DNA from: Acidobacteriota bacterium
GTDB lineage: Bacteria; Acidobacteriota; Aminicenantia; Aminicenantales; UBA4085
Reading direction: 5' to 3'
Length of the DNA: 38,057 nucleotides
Assembly: GCA_028749235.1 (NCBI GenBank)
Contig: JAQULS010000011.1
Span: 1-38,057, forward strand
Under the pieces are notes generated by a model. The model was given only the letters and a program-made list of their open reading frames with translations, was not told the DNA's origin and made no database searches. A program made the translations under genes and the position numbers. Each line of letters starts with the position of its first letter. Positions within the stretch are counted from its first letter, which is position 1. Shown here one piece after another: positions 15,166-26,138 of this stretch.

Positions 15166-16713
15166 ATGCGCCGCTTGCGAACCCCATCCTGTATCCTGAT
15201 CCTGACGCTGTCCTTCGGCTTGACGGCGGCTGGCGCGACGACACTCCAGCGGCCCGGACAAACCGCCGCGCCCAAGACCGACGAGCGGAAGCTTTTGGAC
15301 GCCATGCACCTCATCCAGAGCGGAACGCTCCTTGATTACGTCAAGGAAATGGTCTCCGAGAAATACGGCGGCCGCTTGACCGGTACGGACGAGTACAAAG
15401 CCTGCGCCGAATGGGTCGTCTCGCTTCTCAAGTCCTGGGGCGTTCAGCCGGGCGGCGAGAACGGGACTTACTACCAGGCCTATCCCAACCCCTATACCAT
15501 CGTCTCCAAGGGCGGGTACTTGACCATGGATATTCCCGTCAAGGGCGACGTCATCAAGAAGTCCTACACGTACGAGGACGAGTTCATCCCCGGCGGGACA
15601 TCGGGCTCGGGCGAGATCGCGGCCGAAGTGGTCTTTGTCGGCTACGGCGTCACCGCGCCGGAGCTGGGCTACGACGATTACGCCGGAGTCGACGTCAAAG
15701 GCAAGATCGTGTTGATGAATCCCGAGGTTCCCCTGCGGGCGGACGATTCCGAGACGTTCAGGAAATGGCGGCCCTACTCCTTCCACCAGTACAAGCTGGA
15801 GAACGCCGCGGCCCACGGGGCCAAGGGCATGATCTACAACTACGGGCCGATCGGGAATCCCAACAGCTCCTACCGGGAAGGATTCGTCTACCATCATGTC
15901 GGCGCCGCCGTCGTGGCCGACGTCTTCGCCGGCACGGGGAAAACCCATGCCGAGACCCTGGCCGCGATCCGCAAGGACCTCAAGCCGCGCTCCTTCGCCA
16001 CGGGCAAGACGATGGCGATGAAGAACATCACCGTCCATCATCCCGAGGGCGTCGGGTTCAACGTCGTCGGGGTCATTCCCGGAACCGATCCCGTGCTCAA
16101 GGACGAGGTCATCATGCTGGCCGGCCACCTCGACCATCTTGGCCGCCTGTGGGAGCTTCTGCCCGGGGCCAACGACAACGCCACGGCCGTGGCGGTCGGA
16201 TTGGGCGTCGCGGAAGCCATGGCCAAATGCGAGATCAAGCCCAAGCGGACGATCGTCTTCGCTTTCTTCGGCTCGGAGGAGCAGGGCGTGGCCGGGTCCA
16301 AGTCCTATGTCGAGCACCCGCTCTTCCCGCTGGACAAGACCTTGGTCCTGATCAACATGGAAGGTCCCGGGATCGGGGACCGGATTTCCGCTTCAGGCGC
16401 CACGACCTACCCGGCCTTTTGGTCGTTCATCGAAAAGGCCAACCAATCTTACATTCACCGGATCGTTTCGGGCGGCGGGACGGCTTACCCCGGCCGGCCT
16501 CGCCAGGATTCGGCCTGGTTCTTCTGGGCCGGCGTCCCCGCGCTGACCTTCGGCGCCGACGGCGGCAAGCCGGTCCCGTACTCCACCTATCACAACACTC
16601 GGGACAGCCTGGATCTCGTGACGCCCGAGATCATGGAGGACATGGCCCAGCTCTTCTTCATGGCCATTATGGATATGGCCGACGAGCCGGCCCTTCATTT
16701 CCGGGTCAAATAG
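15166..16713 (+). CDS. Secreted M28 family zinc peptidase with PA-type insert
   Basis: A 515-residue exported peptidase. The signal peptide (about 1-24) is followed by a pre-domain, a PA-type insert (VGYGVTAPELGYDDYAG around 165) and the M28 core: GHLDHLG, PGANDNATA, GSEEQG, NMEGPG and YHNTRDSLD provide the expected two-zinc ligands. It is homologous throughout to the M28 peptidase at 8095-9561 (shared YPNPYTIV/YPSPYTVV and YDDYAG-DVKGK segments) but lies on the other strand and has a longer C-terminus. The start has GAGGAG 6 nt upstream. It converges on the GTPase gene with 7 bp between stops. Confidence 0.9.
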   Translation: MRRLRTPSCILILTLSFGLTAAGATTLQRPGQTAAPKTDERKLLDAMHLIQSGTLLDYVKEMVSEKYGGRLTGTDEYKACAEWVVSLLKSWGVQPGGENGTYYQAYPNPYTIVSKGGYLTMDIPVKGDVIKKSYTYEDEFIPGGTSGSGEIAAEVVFVGYGVTAPELGYDDYAGVDVKGKIVLMNPEVPLRADDSETFRKWRPYSFHQYKLENAAAHGAKGMIYNYGPIGNPNSSYREGFVYHHVGAAVVADVFAGTGKTHAETLAAIRKDLKPRSFATGKTMAMKNITVHHPEGVGFNVVGVIPGTDPVLKDEVIMLAGHLDHLGRLWELLPGANDNATAVAVGLGVAEAMAKCEIKPKRTIVFAFFGSEEQGVAGSKSYVEHPLFPLDKTLVLINMEGPGIGDRISASGATTYPAFWSFIEKANQSYIHRIVSGGGTAYPGRPRQDSAWFFWAGVPALTFGADGGKPVPYSTYHNTRDSLDLVTPEIMEDMAQLFFMAIMDMADEPALHFRVK

Positions 16714-16720
16714 GGCGGCG

Positions 16721-17722
16721 TCAGATGTGCAGCTCGACGACGTCCTGATCCTGCAGGATCTCGTCGCGGGTGATCATCTGGCCGGAGTAGGAGCCCTCGC
16801 GCCAGAGCTTGGCGTAAGCCAGCTGCTCGGCGAAGTCCTTATGGACGGAGCGGGCGATGTCCACCACGTTGGCGCTCCGTTTAAGGACGTGGGGATCGTT
16901 TAGATCGACTTTCTTGCCCGGCGGCTTGCTGTAGACGCGAATGACCTGGAGCAGATCGAAGATGCGGCGCCGCAATCCCTCCAGGCCTTCTCCGTTTTCG
17001 ACCGATACCGGCACGATCGGAAGCTGGGCTTCGTAGAAGAACCGCAAGGCTTCGAGATTCTCGCCCGCCGGATCCAGGTCGGTCTTGGAGGCGACGAGGA
17101 AAGAGCGCTTGCGGAAGATCCGCGCCGCTTCCTCGGCCGGAGGCGTGAACGATTCGGAGACGAACTCGACCCGCTTGTCCTTGAGTCGGCCGAACAGCGT
17201 TTCGAGCAGGCCGGGCGTCTCCGGGGCGGACGCGTCCGCGACCATCAGGGCGACGTCGGCGACCTTGATCAATTCGACCTGCCAGCTCTCCAGGAACTCG
17301 GCCGTGATGGGCGGGAGATCGACGAGTTGGATCTTGATGTTCTCGAACTTCATCATGTAGGGCGAAGGCATGCGGGTCGTGAACGGATAATCGCCGATTT
17401 CGGGCTCGGCCCCCGTCAGGGCCTTGATCAAGGAGGACTTGCCGGAGTTCGGCGGCCCGACCAGAACGACCTGGCCGGCGCCCGTTTTTTCGATGAGGTA
17501 CGAGACGCCGACGCCGTGCTTGCCCGAGACGGAGGGCTTCAGCATCTCCTCCTTGAGCTTGGCGATCATGGAGCGATGCTGGGCGACCATCTTCTCGGTG
17601 GCCTTGTGCTTCGGGATGAGGCGCAGCAACTCCTCGTAGATCTCGATTTTTTCCGCGGGGGTGGCGGCCGAATGGAGCTTCTTATGCGCTTCCAGATACT
17701 GCGGGGTCAGGTTGGCCGCCAT
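16721..17722 (-). CDS. DRG-like (Obg-superfamily) GTPase with C-terminal TGS domain
   Basis: A 333-residue P-loop GTPase. A helical N-terminus (1-70) resembles the basic region of DRG/Rbg proteins. The P-loop is GPPNSGKSS (89-97), with switch I around YPFTTRMPSPYMM, G3 as DLPP (135-138) where Gly of DxxG is Pro, and G4 as SKTD (212-215) in place of NKxD. G5 is near PVSVENG. The C-terminal 75 residues are a TGS domain (VIRVYSKPPGKK onward). DRG GTPases act with ribosomes in eukaryotes and archaea; the bacterial role is not established. There is no Shine-Dalgarno; an extended -10 lies 6 nt before the ATG, so the mRNA may be leaderless. Confidence 0.85.
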   Translation of the reverse strand: MAANLTPQYLEAHKKLHSAATPAEKIEIYEELLRLIPKHKATEKMVAQHRSMIAKLKEEMLKPSVSGKHGVGVSYLIEKTGAGQVVLVGPPNSGKSSLIKALTGAEPEIGDYPFTTRMPSPYMMKFENIKIQLVDLPPITAEFLESWQVELIKVADVALMVADASAPETPGLLETLFGRLKDKRVEFVSESFTPPAEEAARIFRKRSFLVASKTDLDPAGENLEALRFFYEAQLPIVPVSVENGEGLEGLRRRIFDLLQVIRVYSKPPGKKVDLNDPHVLKRSANVVDIARSVHKDFAEQLAYAKLWREGSYSGQMITRDEILQDQDVVELHI

Positions 17723-17728
17723 GACTGG

Positions 17729-17737
17729 ATTATACCA
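17729..17737 (-). promoter_or_regulatory. Extended -10 promoter of the DRG-like GTPase gene
   Basis: On the minus strand TGGTATAAT (17737-17729) is an extended -10 (TGnTATAAT). Six bases separate it from the ATG (17722), so transcription should start at or very near the A of the start codon. No convincing -35 is visible in the GC-rich DNA upstream. Confidence 0.65.
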
Positions 17738-17824
17738 AAAAACGGCCCCGGCGCGCGCCCTGGCCTAAAGTCCGTCGCGGGAATGGGCCTTTCCCCAAAG
17801 CCTTGCGCAGGCCGGGCCGCCCGG

Positions 17825-17840
17825 CCACAAAATATTGTGG
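17825..17840. promoter_or_regulatory. Palindrome CCACAA-N4-TTGTGG upstream of the gyrB promoter
   Basis: Six-base arms at 17825-17830 and 17835-17840 surround AATA. It ends 19 bp before the gyrB -35, a common place for a dimeric regulator to bind. No regulator family is implied by the sequence. Confidence 0.4.
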
Positions 17841-17859
17841 AATCGGGCGCTTTTTCCCC

Positions 17860-17889
17860 TTTACAAAATGAGCCGGACTGAAGTATAAT
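17860..17889 (+). promoter_or_regulatory. Promoter of gyrB-gyrA
   Basis: TTTACA (17860-17865), 18-bp spacer, perfect TATAAT (17884-17889). The predicted start near 17896 gives a leader of about 70 nt before the gyrB start. Confidence 0.75.
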
Positions 17890-17959
17890 TTCCGGTTGAA
17901 AAAGGGCTTTGAGAGTCCTTAAAGACGGAACCTTATAACGCTCAATATAAAAGAGTTAG

Positions 17960-20359
<2,400 letters not shown>

Positions 20360-20388
20360 TTTCCCCGACACCCCGATAGGCGGCGAAT

Positions 20389-22959
20389 ATGGCCAAAAAA
20401 ATCAAACGAACCCGAACCCAAACCCCGGACAACCCCCCCGTTCCGAAGGACGGCGCCGAAGCGCCGGCCGGGCCCGGCCCGGAACAGGAAAAAGCCAAGG
20501 AAAAGGCGCCCCAGACCCAGCAGCCTCTGTTCCCGATGGCGGCCGACCTCTCGGTCGTCGGCCTCGAGGAGGAGATGAAGCGCTCCTACCTCGACTACGC
20601 TATGTCCGTCATCATCGGCCGGGCCATCCCGGACATCAAGGACGGCCTCAAACCCGTCCATCGGCGCTGCCTGTACTCCATGTACGAAACGGGCACGACC
20701 TACAACAAACCGTATAAGAAATCGGCCCGCATCGTCGGCGACGTCATCGGCAAGTACCACCCCCACGGCGATCAGGCGGCGTACGACACGATCGTCCGCA
20801 TGGCCCAGGAATTCAGCATGCGGGCCGTCCTGGTCGACGGCCAGGGCAACTTCGGGTCGATCGACGGCGATCCGCCGGCGGCCATGCGCTACACCGAGGT
20901 CCGGATGAGCAAGCTGGCCTCGGAGATGATGGCCGACATCGAGAAGGACACGGTTCCCTTCGTGCCCAACTACGACGAAAGCCTGACCATGCCCGAGGTC
21001 CTGCCGGCCCGCTTCCCCAACCTCCTGGTCAACGGCAGCTCGGGCATCGCCGTCGGCATGGCCACCAACATCCCGCCCCACAACCTGGCCGAGGTCTGCG
21101 ACGGCGTGGCCTACCTGATGGAGCACCCCAACGCCTCGCTGGACAAGATCATGGAATTCGTCCCCGGACCGGACTTCCCGACCGGCGGCTACATCTTCAA
21201 CCAGCAGGGCCTGCGGGACGCCTACCGGGACGGCCGCGGGTCCATCCAGATCCGGGCCAAGTCGATGATCGAGCGGGGGGACAAGGGCGAGCGGGAGCGG
21301 ATCGTCATCACCGAGATCCCCTACGCCGTCAACAAGTCGCGCCTCTTGGAGAGCATCGCGGCGCTGGTCAACGCCAAGAAGCTGGAGGGCATCGCCGACA
21401 TCCGCGACGAGTCCGATCGGGAGGGCATCCGGGTCGTGATCGAGGTCAAGCGGGGCGAGCTGCCCGAGGTCGTCCTGAACAACCTCTACAAGCACACCAC
21501 CCTGCAGACATCCTTCGGCATCATCATGCTGGCCATCGTCGACAAGCAGCCCAAGATCCTCAGCCTGATCGACATCATGAAGTACTTCATCGCCCACCGC
21601 CAGGACGTCATCCGGCGGCGGACGCGGCACGACCTGAAAAAGGCCGAGGCCCGGGCCCACATCCTGGAGGGCCTGGTCATCGCCCTCGACAACCTGGATG
21701 CCGTCATCAAGCTCATCCGGTCCTCCAAGAACGCGGACGAAGCCCGGACCGGCCTGATGGAAAAGTTCAAGCTGTCCCAGCTCCAGGCCCAGGCCATCCT
21801 GGAAATACAGCTGCAGCGGCTGACCCACATGGAGCGGGACAAGGTCGTCCTGGAATACGAAGAGATCAAGGTTCTCATCGCCAAGCTGAAGAAGATCCTG
21901 GGCAGCGACAAGCTGGTCATGGACATCATCGGCGGGGAGCTGCGGGAGATCAAGACGGCCTTCGGCGAGCCCCGCCGGACGGAGCTTCGCGACGAAGTCG
22001 TCTCGGACTTGCGGCCCGAGGACCTGGTCAAGGAGGAGGACGTCGTCGTCCTCTTCACCCAGTCTGGCTACGTCAAGCGGACTTCGCTGTCGTCCTACCA
22101 CTTTCAGATCCGGGGCGGCAAGGGCCGCAAGGGCATCAGCATGAAGGCCGAGGACGTGGTCGAATCGCTGTTCGTCTGCTCGACCCATTCCTACCTGATG
22201 TTCTTCACCAACATCGGGCGGGTCTACTGGCTGAAGGCGCTGGAGATCCCCGACGTCGGCGTCGCCGGCCGCGGCAAGGCCATCGTCAACCTGATCGACT
22301 TCCAGCCCGGCGAGAAGGTCACTTCGGTCGTGGCCGTCAAGGACTTCAGCGAGGACAAGTTCATCGTCATGATGACCAACGACGGCCAGATCAAGAAAAC
22401 CGCCCTGAAGGAGTTCTCGAACATCCGCAAGGGCGGCATCATCGCCATCGGCCTGCGGCCCAAGGCCCAGCTCATGTGGACCCGGCTGACCGACGGCAAG
22501 CGCGACCTGGTCATCGCCACCAAGCTGGGCAAGGCCATCCGCTTCGGCGAGAAGGACATCCGGGCTATGGGCCGGACGGCGGCCGGCGTGCGCGGCATGA
22601 CCCTGGGCAAGAAGGACGAGGTCATCGGCATGGTGGCCATCGGCGAAGAGGACAAGTTCATCTTCACGGCCAGCGAAAAGGGCTACGGCAAGAAGACCGA
22701 GATCGAGCTCTACCGCAAGACCCGCCGCGGCGGCAAAGGCATCTTGAACCTCAAGGTCACGCCCAAGATCGGTCCCGCCCTGGGCCTTCTCGGGGTGGGG
22801 GAGGACGACCTGCTGGTCGTCACCTTCTCAGGCAAAGTCATCCGGTTCAAGACGACCGCCGTCCGGGCTTCCGGCCGGGCCACGCAGGGCGTGCGGCTGA
22901 TCAACCTCGACGATCAGGACCGGGTCTGCTCGGTGGCCAAGGCGAGCGAGAGCGAGTAA
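20389..22959 (+). CDS. gyrA: DNA gyrase subunit A
   Basis: An 856-residue breakage-reunion subunit. The catalytic tyrosine is Tyr168 in [10 protein letters not shown]. The quinolone region reads [13 protein letters not shown], so the position equivalent to E. coli Ser83 is Gln129, while Asp133 (equivalent to Asp87) is kept. The C-terminal beta-pinwheel begins with a GyrA-box-like QIRGGKG at 573-579, which marks gyrase rather than topoisomerase IV. The first 46 residues are a Lys/Pro/Ala/Glu-rich extension absent from E. coli GyrA. The two offsets (83 to 129 and 122 to 168) agree, so the core aligns without gaps there. It is cotranscribed with gyrB. Confidence 0.95.
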   Translation: MAKKIKRTRTQTPDNPPVPKDGAEAPAGPGPEQEKAKEKAPQTQQPLFPMAADLSVVGLEEEMKRSYLDYAMSVIIGRAIPDIKDGLKPVHRRCLYSMYETGTTYNKPYKKSARIVGDVIGKYHPHGDQAAYDTIVRMAQEFSMRAVLVDGQGNFGSIDGDPPAAMRYTEVRMSKLASEMMADIEKDTVPFVPNYDESLTMPEVLPARFPNLLVNGSSGIAVGMATNIPPHNLAEVCDGVAYLMEHPNASLDKIMEFVPGPDFPTGGYIFNQQGLRDAYRDGRGSIQIRAKSMIERGDKGERERIVITEIPYAVNKSRLLESIAALVNAKKLEGIADIRDESDREGIRVVIEVKRGELPEVVLNNLYKHTTLQTSFGIIMLAIVDKQPKILSLIDIMKYFIAHRQDVIRRRTRHDLKKAEARAHILEGLVIALDNLDAVIKLIRSSKNADEARTGLMEKFKLSQLQAQAILEIQLQRLTHMERDKVVLEYEEIKVLIAKLKKILGSDKLVMDIIGGELREIKTAFGEPRRTELRDEVVSDLRPEDLVKEEDVVVLFTQSGYVKRTSLSSYHFQIRGGKGRKGISMKAEDVVESLFVCSTHSYLMFFTNIGRVYWLKALEIPDVGVAGRGKAIVNLIDFQPGEKVTSVVAVKDFSEDKFIVMMTNDGQIKKTALKEFSNIRKGGIIAIGLRPKAQLMWTRLTDGKRDLVIATKLGKAIRFGEKDIRAMGRTAAGVRGMTLGKKDEVIGMVAIGEEDKFIFTASEKGYGKKTEIELYRKTRRGGKGILNLKVTPKIGPALGLLGVGEDDLLVVTFSGKVIRFKTTAVRASGRATQGVRLINLDDQDRVCSVAKASESE

Positions 22960-23012
22960 GGGGCTCGGGAGATAGGGGCCGAAAACGTTCACGATAATAC
23001 CTATATAAAGTC

Positions 23013-23024
23013 ATATCGCGATAT
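23013..23024. promoter_or_regulatory. Perfect 12-bp palindrome ATATCGCGATAT upstream of the acyl-CoA ligase promoter
   Basis: It lies 17 bp before the -35 of the acyl-CoA ligase promoter and is followed directly by AGCTAAAT. The mraZ promoter flank also carries ATATCG elements and ATAGCTAAAT. It could be an operator or part of an AT-rich UP element. Confidence 0.4.
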
Positions 23025-23041
23025 AGCTAAATTCCTTTTCG

Positions 23042-23070
23042 TTGACACCATCCCCGCGAATTCATAGAAT
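23042..23070 (+). promoter_or_regulatory. Promoter of the acyl-CoA ligase gene
   Basis: Perfect TTGACA (23042-23047), 17 bp, TAGAAT (23065-23070). The predicted start is near 23077, 28 nt before the ATG, with AAGGAG at 23094-23099. The radical SAM cluster downstream shows no promoter of its own that I can see, so this one may serve it too. Confidence 0.85.
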
Positions 23071-23104
23071 TTGCCCATCTTTACAGCACGTTTAAGGAGC
23101 GCGA

Positions 23105-24889
23105 ATGGTTACAACTCTGGCAAATCTCTTTCTGAATACTGTCGAAAAATATCCCAAGCCCGACCTCATGCTGGTCAAAAAGGAAGGTCTTTACACCCCC
23201 ATCTCGACCCGGGAATTCGGCGACACCGTCAAGCATTTCGCCCTCGGCCTGCACTCCCTCGGTCACGGACGGGGCGACAAGCTCATCATTCTCTCGGAGA
23301 ACAGGCCGGAATGGGTCATGGCCGACATGGCCGACCAGTGTCTGGGCGCCATTACCGTTCCGGTCTATACGACCCTGGTGTCCGAACAGATCAAGTACAT
23401 CATCAACGACTCGGATGCCCAAGTCGTGGTCGTCAGCAACTCGCTGCAGTGGCGGAAAATCGAGGCTATCCGTGAGGACCTGCCCGGCGTCCGCCAGTTC
23501 ATCACCCTGGCCGCCGAGGCGCCCGCGCCGGGCGTCCTGACCTTCGCCGAGGTCGCGGCCAAAGGCCGGGCTCTGGCCGCCGAGAAGCCCGTCCTCTTCG
23601 AGTCCCTGGCCCGGGCCGTCAAGCCCGAGGACGAAGCCTCCATCATCTACACATCCGGCACGACCGGCCTGCCCAAGGGCGTCATTCTGACCCATGCCAA
23701 TCTGGTCACCAATTTAACGGCCGCCGCGACCGTCATTTCGTTTTCGGACAAGGACACCGTGCTGTCCTTCCTGCCCCTGTCCCATATTCTGGAACGGATG
23801 GTCACCTTCACCTATCTCTACAAGGGCTGTTCGATCGCCTATGCCGAGAGCATCGAGACCGTGGCCGAAAATCTCCTTGATGTCCGGCCGCAAATCATGG
23901 TCAGCGCGCCGCGCGTTTTCGAGAAGATCTACGCCAAGGTCATGGACACCATCCTGGCCAGCTCCGGCCTGAAGCGCAAAATCTTCTATTGGGGCCTTCG
24001 GGTGGGCAAGGCGGCCAGCGCCCGCAAGCTGGCCGGCCAATCGCTCGGCGGCGTCCTCAAGCTTAAGCACCGTCTCGCCTCCAAGCTCGTTTTCTCCAAG
24101 ATCGTGGCCAAGACCGGCGGCCGGGTCCGCTTCTTCGTCTCGGGCGGCGCGCCCCTGTCGTCGGATATCGCCGAGTTCTTCCACGCCATCGGGCTGACCA
24201 TCCTGGAGGGCTACGGCCTGACCGAGACTTCTCCGGTGGTGGCCATCAACACCTTCGAAAAAATGCGCTTCGGCAGCGTCGGCCCGATTCTGCCGGGTGT
24301 GGAAGTCCGGATCGCCCCCGACGGCGAGATCCTGGTCCGCGGTCCCAACGTCATGAAGGGCTACTATAAGAAGCCCAACGAGACCCGGGAAGCCTTCACC
24401 GAGGACGGCTGGTTCAAGACCGGCGACATCGGCGTCCTGGACGGGGAGGGGATGCTGACCATCACCGACCGCAAGAAGGACCTGATCGTGACCGCCGGCG
24501 GCAAGAACGTCGCCCCGCAGCCGATCGAGAACATCCTCAAGACCAATCCTTACATCGCCAACGCGGTCGTCGTCGGCGACCGCCGCCGCTTCGTCAGCGC
24601 CCTGATCGTCCCGAACTTCGAGAAGCTGGAGGGCTACGCCAAGTTCATCCGCATCCCGTTCGAGGACCGGACCAGCCTCGTCCGTAACGCGCAGATCGTC
24701 GGCTTCCTGATGTCCGAGATCGACCGTTCGACGCCTCAACTGGCGCCCTATGAGAAAATCAAGAAGATCGTCGTCCTGGACCGCGATTTCGAGATCGAGA
24801 AGGACGAGATCACGCCGTCCCTCAAGGTCAAGCGGGCCATCGTCGAGGGCAAGTACAAGGACGTCCTCGACGCCCTGTACCGGGAGTAG
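23105..24889 (+). CDS. Long-chain fatty acid-CoA ligase (AMP-forming, FAA1 type)
   Basis: A 594-residue adenylate-forming enzyme that activates fatty acids with ATP and CoA. Family motifs in order are the phosphate loop YTSGTTGLPKG (about 183-193), GYGLTETSPVV (about 369), TGDIG (about 439), DRKKDLIVTAGGKNVAP (about 458) and a C-terminal catalytic Lys in TPSLKVKR (about 575). The N-terminus starts directly with the long-chain ligase pattern and no signal peptide, so it is cytoplasmic or peripheral. It has a strong promoter and good Shine-Dalgarno. A 10-codon ORF and the radical SAM gene follow at once; whether fatty-acid activation relates to that cluster is unknown. Confidence 0.93.
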   Translation: MVTTLANLFLNTVEKYPKPDLMLVKKEGLYTPISTREFGDTVKHFALGLHSLGHGRGDKLIILSENRPEWVMADMADQCLGAITVPVYTTLVSEQIKYIINDSDAQVVVVSNSLQWRKIEAIREDLPGVRQFITLAAEAPAPGVLTFAEVAAKGRALAAEKPVLFESLARAVKPEDEASIIYTSGTTGLPKGVILTHANLVTNLTAAATVISFSDKDTVLSFLPLSHILERMVTFTYLYKGCSIAYAESIETVAENLLDVRPQIMVSAPRVFEKIYAKVMDTILASSGLKRKIFYWGLRVGKAASARKLAGQSLGGVLKLKHRLASKLVFSKIVAKTGGRVRFFVSGGAPLSSDIAEFFHAIGLTILEGYGLTETSPVVAINTFEKMRFGSVGPILPGVEVRIAPDGEILVRGPNVMKGYYKKPNETREAFTEDGWFKTGDIGVLDGEGMLTITDRKKDLIVTAGGKNVAPQPIENILKTNPYIANAVVVGDRRRFVSALIVPNFEKLEGYAKFIRIPFEDRTSLVRNAQIVGFLMSEIDRSTPQLAPYEKIKKIVVLDRDFEIEKDEITPSLKVKRAIVEGKYKDVLDALYRE

Positions 24890-24893
24890 GCGC

Positions 24894-24926
24894 ATGGCCG
24901 GGGACGGAGCTCGGACGGCCTTATGA
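24894..24926 (+). CDS. Possible 10-codon leader ORF coupled to the first radical SAM gene
   Basis: ATG at 24894 encodes MAGDGARTAL, and its TGA (24924-24926) overlaps the radical SAM start (ATG 24923) as ATGA. GGGAGTAGG at the end of the ligase gene could serve as its ribosome binding site. It may only couple translation. It is too short and lacks Cys, Ser or aromatics to look like a RiPP precursor. It may also be chance. Confidence 0.3.
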   Translation: MAGDGARTAL

Positions 24927-26122
24927 CGCCCCGGGCTCCGGTCTATGTCCGGAAGGTCCGCGCCTTTCCGGCCGCGGGGCGGCCGCGGCGCGAACCTCTC
25001 CTGCCCCGGTTCGACATGGAGCTCACCGAGCGCTGCGACAACGACTGCATCCATTGCTGCATCAACCGGCCCGCCGGAGACGCCGCCGCGAAAGCCGCGG
25101 AGCTCTCGACCGCGGAGGTCAAGCGCCTGCTGGCCGAGGGGGCGGCCCTGGGCGCCCTGACCGTCCGCTTCACGGGCGGCGAGCCGCTCCTGCGAGACGA
25201 CTTTCGGGAGATCTATCTCGCCGCCCGCCGCCTGGGCCTGAAGGTCATCCTCTTCACCAACGCCCGCGGGATCACGCCGGCGCTGGTCGACCTGTTCGCC
25301 CGCGTACCGCCCTTGGAGACAATCGAGGTCTCCGTCTACGGCATGCACCGGCGGTCCTACGAGGCCGTCAGCCGCCGCCCCGGGTCCTTCCGGGAATTTC
25401 GCCGAGGCGTCCGCCTCCTTCTCGACCGCGGCATCCCGTTCGTCGTCAAGGGCGCCGTCCTTCCCCCGAATCGGGGAGAACGGCGGGAGTTCGAGCGCTG
25501 GGCCCTGACCATCCCGGGCATGGACAAGCGGCCGCCGGCGTACAGCCTGTTCTTCGATCCACGGCACCGCCGCGACAATCCGGCCAAGGAGCGGGCCATC
25601 CGGCGGCTGCGCCTCCCGCCCCGGGAGGGCGCCGCATGGCAGGCCGAGGGGGGCCCTGAGTATTTCGACGAGATGAACCGGTTCGGCTCGAAGTTCCTGG
25701 GGCCGCCCGGGGCCGGGCTTTTTCGCTGCGGCATGGGCCGGCGCGTCTGCATCGACGCCTATGGCAAGGCCCAGGGGTGTCTTCCGCTCCGGGCGCCTGA
25801 GATGGCGTTCGATCTCCGGCAGGGCTCGCTCAAGGAAGCGGTGACGCGATTTTTCCCCCTCCGGGCGGCGGCAGCCGCCCGGAATCCGGCCTATCTCGAA
25901 CGGTGCGCCCGTTGTTTTCTGAAAAGCCTCTGCGAACAATGTCCGGCCCAATCGTTCCTGGAGAACGGCACGTTCGACACCCCGGTCGAGTACCTATGCG
26001 ACGTCGCTCACGCGCAGGCGGCCGGGATCGGGCTGATCGCCGAGGGCGAAAAAGCCTGGACGATCGGCAACTGGCGGGAGAGGATCCGCCGGGTTCGTTT
26101 GACAGCGCGACGAGGGCGATGA
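24923..26122 (+). CDS. Radical SAM/SPASM maturase-like protein, first of two paralogues
   Basis: A 399-residue radical SAM enzyme. The SAM-cluster motif CxxxCxxC is Cys38, Cys42, Cys45 in CDNDCIHC; TGGEP at 84-88 binds the SAM amino group. The C-terminal SPASM domain has the full set for two auxiliary [4Fe-4S] clusters: Cys269, Cys286, then C-x2-C-x5-C-x2-C at 328-340 and Cys359. Such proteins modify peptides or serve as partners of PqqD-type proteins (PqqE, MftC, AlbA families). The start at 24923 overlaps a 10-codon ORF. It shares clear blocks with the second copy (GSFREFRRG/GSFRAFRRG; LFTNA/VFTNA). Confidence 0.88.
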   Translation: MTPRAPVYVRKVRAFPAAGRPRREPLLPRFDMELTERCDNDCIHCCINRPAGDAAAKAAELSTAEVKRLLAEGAALGALTVRFTGGEPLLRDDFREIYLAARRLGLKVILFTNARGITPALVDLFARVPPLETIEVSVYGMHRRSYEAVSRRPGSFREFRRGVRLLLDRGIPFVVKGAVLPPNRGERREFERWALTIPGMDKRPPAYSLFFDPRHRRDNPAKERAIRRLRLPPREGAAWQAEGGPEYFDEMNRFGSKFLGPPGAGLFRCGMGRRVCIDAYGKAQGCLPLRAPEMAFDLRQGSLKEAVTRFFPLRAAAAARNPAYLERCARCFLKSLCEQCPAQSFLENGTFDTPVEYLCDVAHAQAAGIGLIAEGEKAWTIGNWRERIRRVRLTARRGR

Positions 26123-26138
26123 TACGATTTTCGTGAAT

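Noticed and set aside
23714-25951. 745-codon frame antisense to the acyl-CoA ligase and radical SAM genes
   Set aside because: It spans two real genes on the other strand and has no domain or ribosome site.
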